Source: Embiotoca jacksoni (taxonomy: Eukaryota; Chordata; Actinopteri; Embiotocidae). Taken from it: a stretch of DNA of 64,000 bases. The notes beneath the pieces are model-generated. The model saw only the letters and a list, made by a program, of their open reading frames with translations, was not told where the DNA came from and did no database searches. A program made the translations under genes and the position numbers. Location: contig JAKOON010000081.1 in the NCBI GenBank assembly GCA_022577435.1, positions 923,501 to 987,500 of the forward strand. The letters are read 5' to 3'. This document shows positions 49,143 to 61,100 of the stretch, one piece after another; within the stretch, counting starts at the first letter, position 1, and each line of letters opens with the position of its first letter.

Positions 49143-52100
49143 TAAAGGATGAAGAGTGTGTTACCCGCAGGAAGGAGTCCAGAGAGCCGTTCTCCATGAA
49201 CTCTGTGATGATCATCACTGGGCTGCTCTTCGTCATCACTCCCTCCAGGTGGATGATGTTTGGGTGGTCAAACTGACCCATGATTGACGCCTCGCTCAGG
49301 AAGTCCCGCCTCTGACGCTCAGTGTATCCCGACTTCAGCGTCTTGATGGCCACCAGGATCTCCCTCTTCCCAGGCTGACGCAGGTTTCCGCTGCACACCT
49401 CCCCAAACTCACCTGACCGGAGGACCAGAGGAGAGGAGGAAGAGGAGAGGACGACAGGAGGTGGACAGGAGGAGAGGACGACAGGAGTTGGACAGGAGGA
49501 AAGGGAGGAGAGGACGACAGGAGGTGGACAGGAGGAGAGGACGACAGGAGGTGGACAGGAGGAGAGGAAGGAGAGGACGACAGGAGGAGAGGACGGCAGG
49601 AGGTGGACAGGAGGAGAGGAAGGAGAGGATAACAGGAGGTGGACAGGAGGAGAGAAGGAGGAGAGGACGACAGAAGGTGGACAGGAGGAGAGGAAGGAGA
49701 GGACGACAGGAGTTGGACAGGAGGAGAGGACGACAGGAGTTGGACAGGAGGAGAGGAGGACGACAGGAGTTGGACAGGAGGAGAGGAGGACGACAGGAGT
49801 TGGACAGGAGGAGAGGAGGACGACAGGAGGTGGACAGGAGGAGAGGAAGGAGAGGACGACAGGAGTTGGACAGGAGGAGAGGAAGGAGAGGACGACAGGA
49901 GATAGACGGGAGGAGAGGAAGGAGAGGACGACGGGAGATAGATGGGAGGAGAGGAAGGAGAGGACGACGGGAGATAGATGGGAGGAGAGGAAGGAGAGGA
50001 CGACGGGAGGTAGACAGGAGGAGAGGAGACATTTCAAACCCAGCCTGTGTCCTAACGTTGTAGTCAGAGTTTATTGACGTCATCTGGACAGGATGTGTTC
50101 ATTACCTGCTCCGATCACCTGTTCGATCTTCACACAGGAAATGTCGATCTCCTTGGCAAACTCTCGGACCGCCTCGTTCGGGTCTTCGTAGGTGAACGGG
50201 TCGATATAGATCTTCATCCCTGGAGACACTTCAGCAGAGAGAAAGAACCAACAGAACCAGCTACACATCCACAGAGACCCTCCTCATCTAACTCACCCAC
50301 AACCAGAACTTTCCTCTACCAGAGCCCAGCTGTGTTCTGACAGAACTTACTGTGCCCGCTGGTGTAGTGCTGCAGTTTGTCAGTGTACTCCGAGTCAGGT
50401 CTGTCAGAACTCCGTCTGCTGGAGAACACAGAAACAGAATCATCAGCAGAGAAGCTCCTCCCACTGATGAAGACCACATGACAAGGATGCAAGTCTGTTT
50501 CCTGTTTGGATGATGACTCAGAGGAAACATCAGTGTCGGCTCTTCGTACAATCCTGTTTCCTAAAAATTGGGATGCTGTAAAATATAAGTAAAAACTGAA
50601 TGGTATGATTTTTAAATCCTGTAAACCATATTTAATTAACAATAAACCAAAGAGAACATTTCATTGTTTTATAAAAAATATTTGCTCATTTTTAATTTGA
50701 TGGCAGCAACACATCTCTAAAAAGTTGTGACAGGATCAACAAAAGATGGAAAAGTTGTGTAAAGATAAAAAAAAAAAAACACCTGCTGGAACATCTGACA
50801 ACTAATGAGGTTACCATGGCAACAGATCAGTAACATGATTGGGTATAAAAAGATGATTTCAGAGAGGCAGAGTCTCAGCAGTGAAGATGGAGAGAGGTTC
50901 ACCACTCTGAAAGACTGTGTTGTAAAATAGTTCAACAATCTAAGAATAATGTTCCTCAACGTAAAACTACAAAGAATTAGTGGATTTCATCGTCTACGGT
51001 TCATAATATCATTAAAAGACTCAGAGAATCTGGAGAAATCTCTGAACACAAGGGACAAGGCTGGAAACCAATATTGGATGGTGGTGATCTTCGGGCCCTC
51101 AGGCAGCACTGCATTAAAAACACACTATTCTGGAGTGGAAATCACTGCATGGGCTCAGGAACACTTGTGAAAACCATCGTCTGTGAACACAGTTCATCGC
51201 TGCGTCCACAAATGATGTTAAAACTCTCCAAAGAAGAAACCAGATAGAAACATGATCCAGAAACACCGCCGCCTTCTCTGGACCGAGATCATTGAAGATG
51301 GACTGAGGTGAAGTGGAAAACTGTCCTGAGGTCTGATGGATCACAATCTGAGATTCTGTTTGGAAATCATGGACGCTGCATCCTCCAGGTTAAAGAGGAG
51401 AGGGACCATCCAGCTTGTTATCAGCTCAGTTCTAAAAGCAGCAGGTGATGCAGCAGAGTGGTGAACATACTGTAATTCTGTCCCACCTTTTTAGAGACGT
51501 GTTGTGCCATCAAATTATAAATTAGCAGATTTTTTTTTTTCAAAATATTTCTCAATTTCAACATTTGATTTGTTGTCTTCGGTCTGTTTTTAATTAAATG
51601 CGAGTTTGTGATTTACAAATCACTGCATTTTGTTTTTATTTACATTTTACAAGGGTGTTGTATGTAACGCCTTCATCTGTCATGACATCATGTTTTCCAG
51701 CCTCACCTGCGACAGACGATGATGACGACGGTGATGAAGATGATGAGGACGACTCCTGCAGCAGACGAACCGATGATGAGCGGCAGCTTCTCCTGAAGAC
51801 TGGAGTTATATTCTTCTACAGGACAGAGACAGGATGGAGACATGAGTCCTGTGGAGATCTTTCATACCTCCTGTTCATATACATGCTATGATTTATAACA
51901 TTACATATTACTAACATATCTTATTAATACATCTAACATAGCATAACATACTATTATAGCAGCTTATATATTTTTTACCCTGTTGTGACACTATGGAAAT
52001 AACATACAGTGGGTACGGAAAGTATTCAGACCCCTTTAAATTTTTCACTCTTTGTTTCATTGCAGCCATTTGCTAAAATCAAAAAAAGTTCATTTTATTT

Positions 52101-55100
52101 CTCATTAATGTACACTCAGCACCCCATGTTGACAGAAAAAAAACAGAAATGTAGAAATTTGTGCAAATTTATTAAAAAAGAAAAACTGAAATATCACATG
52201 GTCATAAGTATTCAGACCCTTTGCTCAGTATTGAGTAGAAGCACCCTTTTGAGCAAGTACAGCCATGAGTCTTCTTGGGAATGATGCAACAAGCTTTTCA
52301 CACCTGGATTTGGGGATCCTCTGCCATTCTTCCTTGCAGATCCTCTCCAGTTCCGTCAGGTTGGATGGTGAACGTTGGTGGACAGCCATTTTCAGGTCTC
52401 TCCAGAGATGCTCAATTGGGTTTAGGTCAGGGCTCTGGCTGGGCCAATCAAGAATGGTCACAGAGTTGTTCCGAAGCCACTCCTTTGTTATTTTAGCTGT
52501 GTGCTTCGGGTCATTGTCTTGTTGGAAGGTGAACCTTCGGCCCAGTCTGAGGTCCAGAGCACTCTGGAAGAGGTTTTCTTCCAGGATATCTCTGTACTTG
52601 GCCGCATTCATCTTTCCTTCAATTGCAACCGGTCGTCCTGTCCCTGCAGCTGAAAAACACCCCCATAGCATGATGCTGCCACCACCATGTTTCACTGTTG
52701 GGATTGTATTGGGCAGGTGATGAGCAGTGCCTGGTTTTCTCCACACATACCGCTTAGAATTAATGCCAAAAAGTTCAATCTTGGTCTCATCAGACCAGAG
52801 AATCTTATTTCTCATAGTCTGGGAGTCCTTCATGTGTTTTTTGGCAAACTCTATGTGGGCTTTCATATGTCTTGCACTGAGGAGAGGCTTCCGTCGGGCC
52901 ACTCTGCCATAAAGCCCCGACTGGTGGAGGGCTGCAGTGATAGTTGACTTTGTGGAACTTTCTCCCATCTCCCTACTGCATCTCTGGAGCTCAGCCACAG
53001 TGATCTTTGGGTTCTTCTTTACCTCTCTCACCAAGGCTCTTCTCCCACGATTGCTCAGTTTGGCTGGACGGCCAGGTCTAGGAAGAGTTCTGGTCGTCCC
53101 AAACTTCTTCCATTTAAGGATTATGGAGGCCACTGTGCTCTTAGGAACCTTGAGTGCTGCAGACATTATTTTGTAACCTTGGCCAGATCTGTGCCTTGCC
53201 ACAATTCTGTCTCTGAGCTCCTTGGACAGTTCCTTCGACCTCATGATTCTCATTTGCTCTGACATGCACTGTGAGCTGTAAGGTCTTATATAGACAGGTG
53301 TGTGCCTTTCCTAATCAAGTCCAATCAGTTTAATTAAACACAGCTGGACTCCAATGAAGGAGTAGAACCATCTCAAGGAGGATCAGAAGAAATGGACAGC
53401 ATGTGAGTTAAATATGAGTGTCACAGCAAAGGGTCTGAATACTTATGACCATGTGATATTTCAGTTTTTTTTTTTTTTTTTATAAATGTGCACAAATTTC
53501 TACATTTCTGTTTTTTTATGTCAAGATGGGGTGCTGAGTGTACATTAATGAGAAATAAAATGAACTTTTTTGATTTTAGCAAATAGCTGCAATGAAACAA
53601 AGAGAAAAATTTAAAGGGGTCTGAATACTTTCCGTACCCACTGTATGGCGGAGTTGAACTCTATATACTCCCTACTAGTCACAGTTAAGCTTTCCGTAAG
53701 CACCATAAAAGTGATGTCATAAAAGTGGCTCCTGCTAGTCACAAACATGTTTTTGGTAAGCAACACCAAATGATATAAGTGAAACCAGCTAGATGTATGT
53801 GCTTGGCCCGTATCCATATATGGACCTATGTATGGATTCTGTGAAATAAAGTCTCAGCCCACTTCTATGCAAAGTGAGAGTATAAAACTGTATTCGTGGT
53901 AGAAATTCATTGCTTTGCACAAGTGATGAACTTCTCCCCATGCGCATGTGTAAATAAAGAATTCTCTTGTATTAATCTTCGACTCCATCCTCATCTGTGA
54001 CCTGTCTCCCAAAATTGACCACCACAGTCCTCTACAGGAGGGAGACACGAGTCCCCTCAGCTGTGAATTGGACTCCTACCTTCAGTCATGGTCTGGAAGT
54101 ACATTTTGCCACTGAAGCGTCCAAACCCAGCGACAGTCCGAGCTCGGACCTGGAAGACGTAGATGGTTCCGGGCCGTAAGCCTCGGATCACTGCGGTGTT
54201 GGTCAGACTCCTGGACAGAGACGAGTTCCACTCGGCCTGGTTCTGGAACAAATGACACATCAGAGACTGAGTCCGTCTCTCACTGTCCTCTCGGGACATC
54301 ATGACGTCTCTGTCCGCTGACGGGCATCATGACGTCTCTGTCCTCTCTCTGTCCTCTGAGGGACATCATGACGTCTCTCTGACGCCCTGAGGGACATCGT
54401 GACGTCTCTGTCCGCTGACGAGCATCATGACGTCTCTGTCCGCTGATGGGCATCATGACGTCTCTGTCCTCTCTCTGTCCTCTGAGGGACATCATGTCCT
54501 CTCTCTGTTCTCCGAGAGACATCATAATGTCTCTCTGATGCCCTGAGGGACATCATGACGTCTCTCTGTCCTCTGACGGACATCATGGCGTCTCTGTCCC
54601 TGTGAAGGACATCATGACGTCTCAGACATACCTTCTCATAGTACTGCAGCTCGTAGTCCAGGATGTCCCCGTTGGGTTGGTCCGGCTGGGACCAGGACAG
54701 AGTGATGCTGCTGGGAGTCCTGCTGACCTGGTGGATGATGGACACGGAGGACGGAGCTGAAAGACAGAAGCAGAGGGGCACACTGTAATACAAACAGGAA
54801 GTGGACGTCCTGAACCGTCCTCACCAGAGGGACAGTAGGACTCACCGGCCTGGTTGGTGGTGATGTTGACAGACGTGTAGTGAGGCGAGTACGGACTCTG
54901 GTCCGACACGCCATTCACCGCCTGGACCTCGAAGGTGTAACGCGTGTGAGCCATCAGGTCGCTGATGTGGACGCGGGACTCTGTCAGTCCCAGCTGACGG
55001 GGGACAAACTGGACGTTGTCTCCGCAGCGGGTGCAGCCGCCCCGCCCGCTGCCACAGCTTTTACAGATGATGTTGTAGACGACGTCCTCTCGTCCTCCAC

Positions 55101-58100
55101 CCTCATGTGGGGATGTCCACTCCAACCACAGGGACGTCTCATTCACCATGGAGATGACGTTCTGTGGAGCCGAGGGGACGGCTGGAAGACAGACAGGTCG
55201 TCACTGAGGGGACGGCTGAAAGACAGACAGGTCGTCACTGAGTGGACGGCTGGAAGACAGACCTCTAGTCTCTACTCTTCTTCGCCGCTGCCTCTAGTTT
55301 TCCTCACCTTCCTCGCCGCCGCCTCTCGTCTTCGCCTCTACTCTTTCTCACCTTCCTCGCCGCCACCTCTCGTCTTCACCTCTACTCTTCCTCGCCTCTA
55401 CTCTTCCTCGCCCCCCCCTCTTGTCTTCGCCTCTACTCTTCCTCACCTTCCTCGCCGCCCCCTCTCGTCTTCGCCTCTACTCTTCCTCACCTTCCTCGCC
55501 GCCCCCTCTTGTCTTCGCCTCTACTCTTCCTCGCCGCCGCCTCTCGTCTTCGCCTCTACTCTTCCTCACCGCCGCCTCTCGTCTTCGCCTCTACTCTTCC
55601 TCGCCGCCGCCTCTGGTCTTCCTCGCCTTCCTCGCCGCCTCTAGTCTAGTTGTAGACTAGTTGTGACCCGAGATCAGATGTTCTGATCCAGTTTCCAGTC
55701 GGTGCTGAATGTGTGCGTGTTGTTTATACATACTGGTACACGGCATCTGTGTCGGGTCAGAGTCGGTCCGGTAGTATCCATTACGACACACACAGTTAGT
55801 GGCTCCCTCGCTGGTGGTCCGGCTGTTGATGGGACACTGAAGACATCGGAGGTCTCCCTGTGCAGCCTTGAAGAAGCCGGACACACACGCTGTGAGGACA
55901 GACGGCCGGACGGACGAACACAGAGGACACATGAGGAGAGTTCAGGACAGGAAAGAGATGTTTGAATGAAACAACAGATTTATAAACCTTCTTCACAGCA
56001 GACATTATATGATTTAAAACGTCTGTTTTCCATGAGAAGAGCTCCTGCTGGTGTGTGTTTACCTAATGGAGCCGTCATTAACACACCTGAGCTTCACCTG
56101 CTGTGAATAACGTCGGTATAACATCTAACCAACAGCTTCAGCATCAGAAGGCCAACGGTCAGAGTCTCATCCTGAAGACGAAGTCAGAGGTCTTCATCCT
56201 CCAACTCTGTCCAGGTTTAGTCCTGATAGGTTGAACATCCGCATCACATAAAGGTCAGCTGATTGAAACGACGTGTTCTGGGACACCTCCAGCTGCTGTC
56301 AGTTCGGCTGTCCACAGGATCCTCCAACATGTCAGCATGTGGAGCATAGGAGCCTAAAACCCAGAGAGTAGGACGAAGGAACGAGAAGCTCTGTCTGTGA
56401 TGCAGAAACCGTCTCTGTAACAGGAGTCGGTTAATAAACTGGAGCCGCTGGAAGTGACTGTTGGGTCCAATCAGCAGCAGAATTCAAAAACAGAACATGT
56501 TAGGCTGGGGAGCTTTGTTACTTCAGTGGACTGTAAAATACTGTAATATACTGCAGTGGACTGTAAAATACTGCAGTGGATGGTAATATACTACAGTGGA
56601 CTGTAAAATACGGTTAAACACTGCAGTGGACTGTAAAATACTGCAGCGGATACTGCAGAGGAATGTAAAATACTACAGTGGACTGTAATATAGTGTAAAA
56701 TACTGCAGTGGACTGAAATACTGCAGTGGACTGCAATATACTGCAGTGGACTGTAATATACGGTTAAATACGGAAGTGGACTGTAATATACGGTTAAATA
56801 CTGCAGTGGACAGTAAAATGCTGTAAAATACTGCAGTGGATTGTAAAATACTGTAATATACTGCAGTGGACTGTAAAATACTGTAATATAGTGCAGTGGA
56901 CTCAAAAATGCTGCAGTGGACTGTAATATACTGCAGTGGACTGTAAAATACGGTTAAACACTGCAGTGGACTGTAAAATACGGTTAAATACGGCAGTGGA
57001 CTGTAAAATACAGTTAAATACTGCAGTGGACTGTAAAATACTGCAGCGGATACTGCAGTGGAATGTAAAATACTACAGTGGACTGTAATATACTGTAAAA
57101 TACTGCAGTGGACTGAAATACTGCAGTGGACTGCAATATACTGCAGTGGACTGTAATATACTGCAGTGGACTGTAAAATACTGCAGTGGACTGTAAAATA
57201 CTGAAGTGGACTGTAAAATACGGTTAAACACTGCAGTGGACTGTAAAATACGGTTAAATACGGCAGTGGACTGTAAAATACAGTTAAATACTGCAGTGGA
57301 CTGTAAAATACTGCAGCGGATACTGCAGTGGAATGTAAAATACTACAGTGGACTGTAATATACTGTAAAATACTGCAGTGGACTGAAATACTGCAGTGGA
57401 CTGCAATATACTGCAGTGGACTGTAATATACTGCAGTGGACTGTAAAATACTGCAGTGGACTAATATACTGTAAAATACTGCAGTAGACTGTAAAATACT
57501 GCAGTGGACTGTAAAATACTGAAGTGGACTGTAAAATACGGTTAAACACTGCAGTGAACTGTAAAATACTGCAGCGGATACTGCAGTGGAATGTAAAATA
57601 CTACAATGGACTGTAATATACTGTAAAATACTGCAGTTGACTGAAATACTGCAGTGGACTGCAATATACTGCAGTGGACTGTAAAATACTGCAGTGGACT
57701 AATATACTGTAAAATACTGCAGTAGACTGTAAAATACTGCAGTGGACTGTAAAATACTGAAGTGGACTGTAAAATACGGTTAAACACTGCAGTGGACTGT
57801 AAAATATGGTTAAATACTGCAGTGGACTGTAAAATACTGCAGCGGATACTGCAGTGGACTGCAATATACTGCAGTGGGCTGTAATATACTGTAAAATACT
57901 GCAGTAGACTGTAAAATACTGCAGTGGACTGTAAAATACTGAAGTGGACTGTAATACACTGCAGTGGATTGTAAAATATGGTTAAATACTGCAAGACTAT
58001 TATACTGTTAAATACTGTAGTTGATTATAAAATACTGCAGTGGATTGTAATATACGGTTAAATACTGCAGTGACTGTAAAATACTGCAGTGGACTAATAT

Positions 58101-61100
58101 ACTGCAGTGGACTGTAATATACTGTTAAATACTGCAGTGGACTGTAATATACTGTAAAACACTGCAGTGGACTCTAATACTGCAGTGGACTGTAAAAATA
58201 CTGCAGTGGACTGTAATATACTGTAACATACTGCAAGACTGTAATATAATTTAATATTCCTTCCTGCCATCGTCACTGACGTGATGTTAAGCAACAGCAG
58301 CCCTGAAAGCAACTGTAGGACCAGATGTAAACTTGGAACATTTCTCTCCTGTTGAGCTCTGAGTTAACTAGAATTATTTCTTCATCTGGATCCTCTAGCT
58401 GTCTGTTAGATCTCATCCCAACTGAACTTTTTAAGGAAATCTTCCCTTTAATTAATACTTCCATATTAGATCAGATCAACCTATCTGTTGTAACCGGCTA
58501 TGTACCGCAGGCTTTTAAAGTGGCTGTAATTAAACCTTTACTTAAAAAGACGACTCTTGATCAGCTGATTTAGGAAACTACAGACCAATTTCCAACCTGA
58601 AGTTTATTTCTAAAATCCTTGAAAAAGTTGTTGCAAATCAACTTTTTGATCATTTATAAAGGAATGATCTGTTTGAAGATGTTCAGTCTTTAGAGTTCAT
58701 CATAGCACAGAAACAGCTCTGGTGAAAGTTACTAACGACCTTTTATTAGCCTCAGATAATGGACTCGTCTCTGTACTTGTTCTTCTGGACCTCAGTGCTG
58801 CTTTTGATACGATTGATCATATGATCTTATTACAGAGATTAGAAGGCGTTACGAGGATTAAATGAACTGCATTAGACTGGTTCAAGTCCTACTTATCAGA
58901 TAGATTCCAGTTTGTCCATGTCAACAATGAGTCTTCCAGACAAACAAGAGTTAGTTATGGAGTTCCACAAGGCTCAGTGTTAGGCCCAATACTTTTGACT
59001 TTGTACATGCTTCCATTGGGAGATGTCATCAGGAAGCACTGCATCAACTTCCATTGTTATGCAGATGACACTCAGCTATATCTTTCTATAAAACCAGATG
59101 AAACTAATCAGTTAGTAAAACTTGAAGCCTGTCTAAAAGACATAAAGTCCTGGATGACCAAAAACTTCCTGCTTCTAAATTCAGACAAAACAGAAGTTCT
59201 TGTACTTGGTCCTAAACACCTCAGAAACTCTTTCTGTAATCACTTAGTTACTCTAGATGACGTTGTCTTGGCCTCTAGAAAAACTGTGAGGAACCTTGGA
59301 GTCATCTTTGATGAGGATTTGTCCTTTAGACACCATATAAAGCAAATCTCCAGAACTGCCTTCTTTCATCTATGTAATATTAATAAAATCAGGAAAATCA
59401 TTCCTCAGCGTGATGCAGAAAAACTCATTCATGCATTCGTTACTTCTAGACTAGATTATTGTAATTCCTTGTTGTTAGGATGTCCAAATTACTCATTAAA
59501 AACCCTGCAGTTGATCCAAAATGCTGCAGCAAGAGTACTGACGGGATTTAACAAGAGAGATCATATTTCTCCAGTTTTATCTTCTCTTCACTGGCTTCCT
59601 GTGAAATCAAGAATAGAATTTAAAATTCTCTTGATGACTTACAAAGCTCTACATGACCAGGCTCCATCATATCTTAGAGATCTTATAGAACCATGTAATC
59701 CTAGCAGAGCACTTCTCTCTCAGTACGCTGGTCTACTTGTGGTTCCTAGAGTTTCCAGAAGTAGAATGGGAGGCGGAGCTTCAGTTTTCAGGCTCCTCCC
59801 CTGTGGAACCAGCTCCCAGTTTGTGTTGGAGGGGCAGAAACCCTCTCTAGCTTTAAGATTAGACTCAAAACGTTCCTTTTTGATAAAGCCCATAGTTAGG
59901 GCTGGCTCAGGTAGACCTGAACCAACCCTTAGTTATGCTGTTATAGGCCGAGGCTGCTGGGGGACCTCGTTACATGCTGAGCTTCTTTTCTTTCCTCCTA
60001 CTCTTTAACTGACTCATACCTCACCATCTTTTTCTCTCCCATAGTTTCTTCTTATTATCTGTTGTCTCCATTCAGTTCCTTCACTCGTGTAGTTTCTGTT
60101 CTTTCTTCTCCAGATGTTCCGTCATGGAGCTGCATGTCTCTGCTCTGTACTTGTCGTCTCCACCAACAGTTCTTCTCTTCTATCTCTATGCTGTCCTTTT
60201 CTCTCTATGCTCTCCTCTCACCCCAACCGGTCGAGGTAGATGGCCGCCCACCTCTGATCCTGGTTCTGTTAACAGATGCTCCGCCCACCTCTGATCCTGG
60301 TTCTGTTAACAGATGCTCCGCCCACCTCTGATCCTGGTTCTGTCCAAGGTTTCTTCCTGTTAAAGGGAGTTTTTCTTCCCTCTGTTGGAGGTTTTTCTCC
60401 CTTAAAAGAGGAGTTTTTCCCTCCTAGCTTATGTGGGAATTGTTGAATTGTTGAATTTTTGAATTGTTGGTTTCTCTGTATAATATTGTAAAGTCTTGCA
60501 TTGAGGACTTTAAAATGTTAAGTGCCATGAAATAATCAGTGTTGTGATTTGGCGCTATATACAGTGGGTACGGAAAGTATTCAGACACCTTTAAATTTTT
60601 CACTCTTTGTTTCATTGCAGCCATTTGCTAAAATCAAAAAAGTTCATTTTATTTCTCATTAATGTACACTCAGCACAGACAGAAAAAAAACAGAAATGTA
60701 GAAATTTGTGCAAATTTATTAAAAAAGAAAAACTGAAATATCACATGGTCATAAGTATTCAGACCCTTTGCTCAGTATTGAGTAGAAGCACCCTTTTGAG
60801 CTAGTACAGCCATGAGTCTTCTTGGGAATGATGCAACAAGCTTTTCACACCTGGATTTGGGGATCCTCTGCCATTCTTCCTTGCAGATCCTCTCCAGTTC
60901 CGTCAGGTTGGATGGTGAACGTTGGTGGACAGCCATTTTCAGGTCTCTCCAGAGATGCTCAATTGGGTTTAGGTCAGGGCTCTGGCTGGGCCAGTCAAGA
61001 ATGGTCACAGAGTTGTTCCGAAGCCACTCCTTTGTTATTTTAGCTGTGTGCTTCGGGTCATTGTCTTGTTGGAAGGTGAACCTTCGGCCCAGTCTGAGGT

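Larger units (their letters stand above)
51981..54025. mobile_element. Possible solo LTR split by a Tc1 insertion
   Basis: Removing the Tc1 (52007-53643) leaves about 406 bp starting TGTTGTGACACTATGG and ending ...TTGACCACCACA. It contains two AATAAA signals (near 53848 and 53952) and a TATATACTCC box, an arrangement like a retroviral-type LTR. I could not find a matching short target duplication and no internal genes are present, so the call is tentative. Confidence 0.4.

Noticed and set aside
49409..50083. Long proline/serine-rich minus frame leading into the kinase exon
   Set aside because: It is a purine-rich minisatellite read through; a consensus acceptor (GGTCAG) and the adjoining 123-nt exon define the true exon start at 49412.
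52265..53176. Plus-strand frames within the Tc1 elements (also 60812-61725)
   Set aside because: Antisense shadows of the transposase.
55258..55660. Plus-strand frame of 254 codons over the pyrimidine-rich array
   Set aside because: It overlaps an ephb2 exon in antisense and a minisatellite; no domain.
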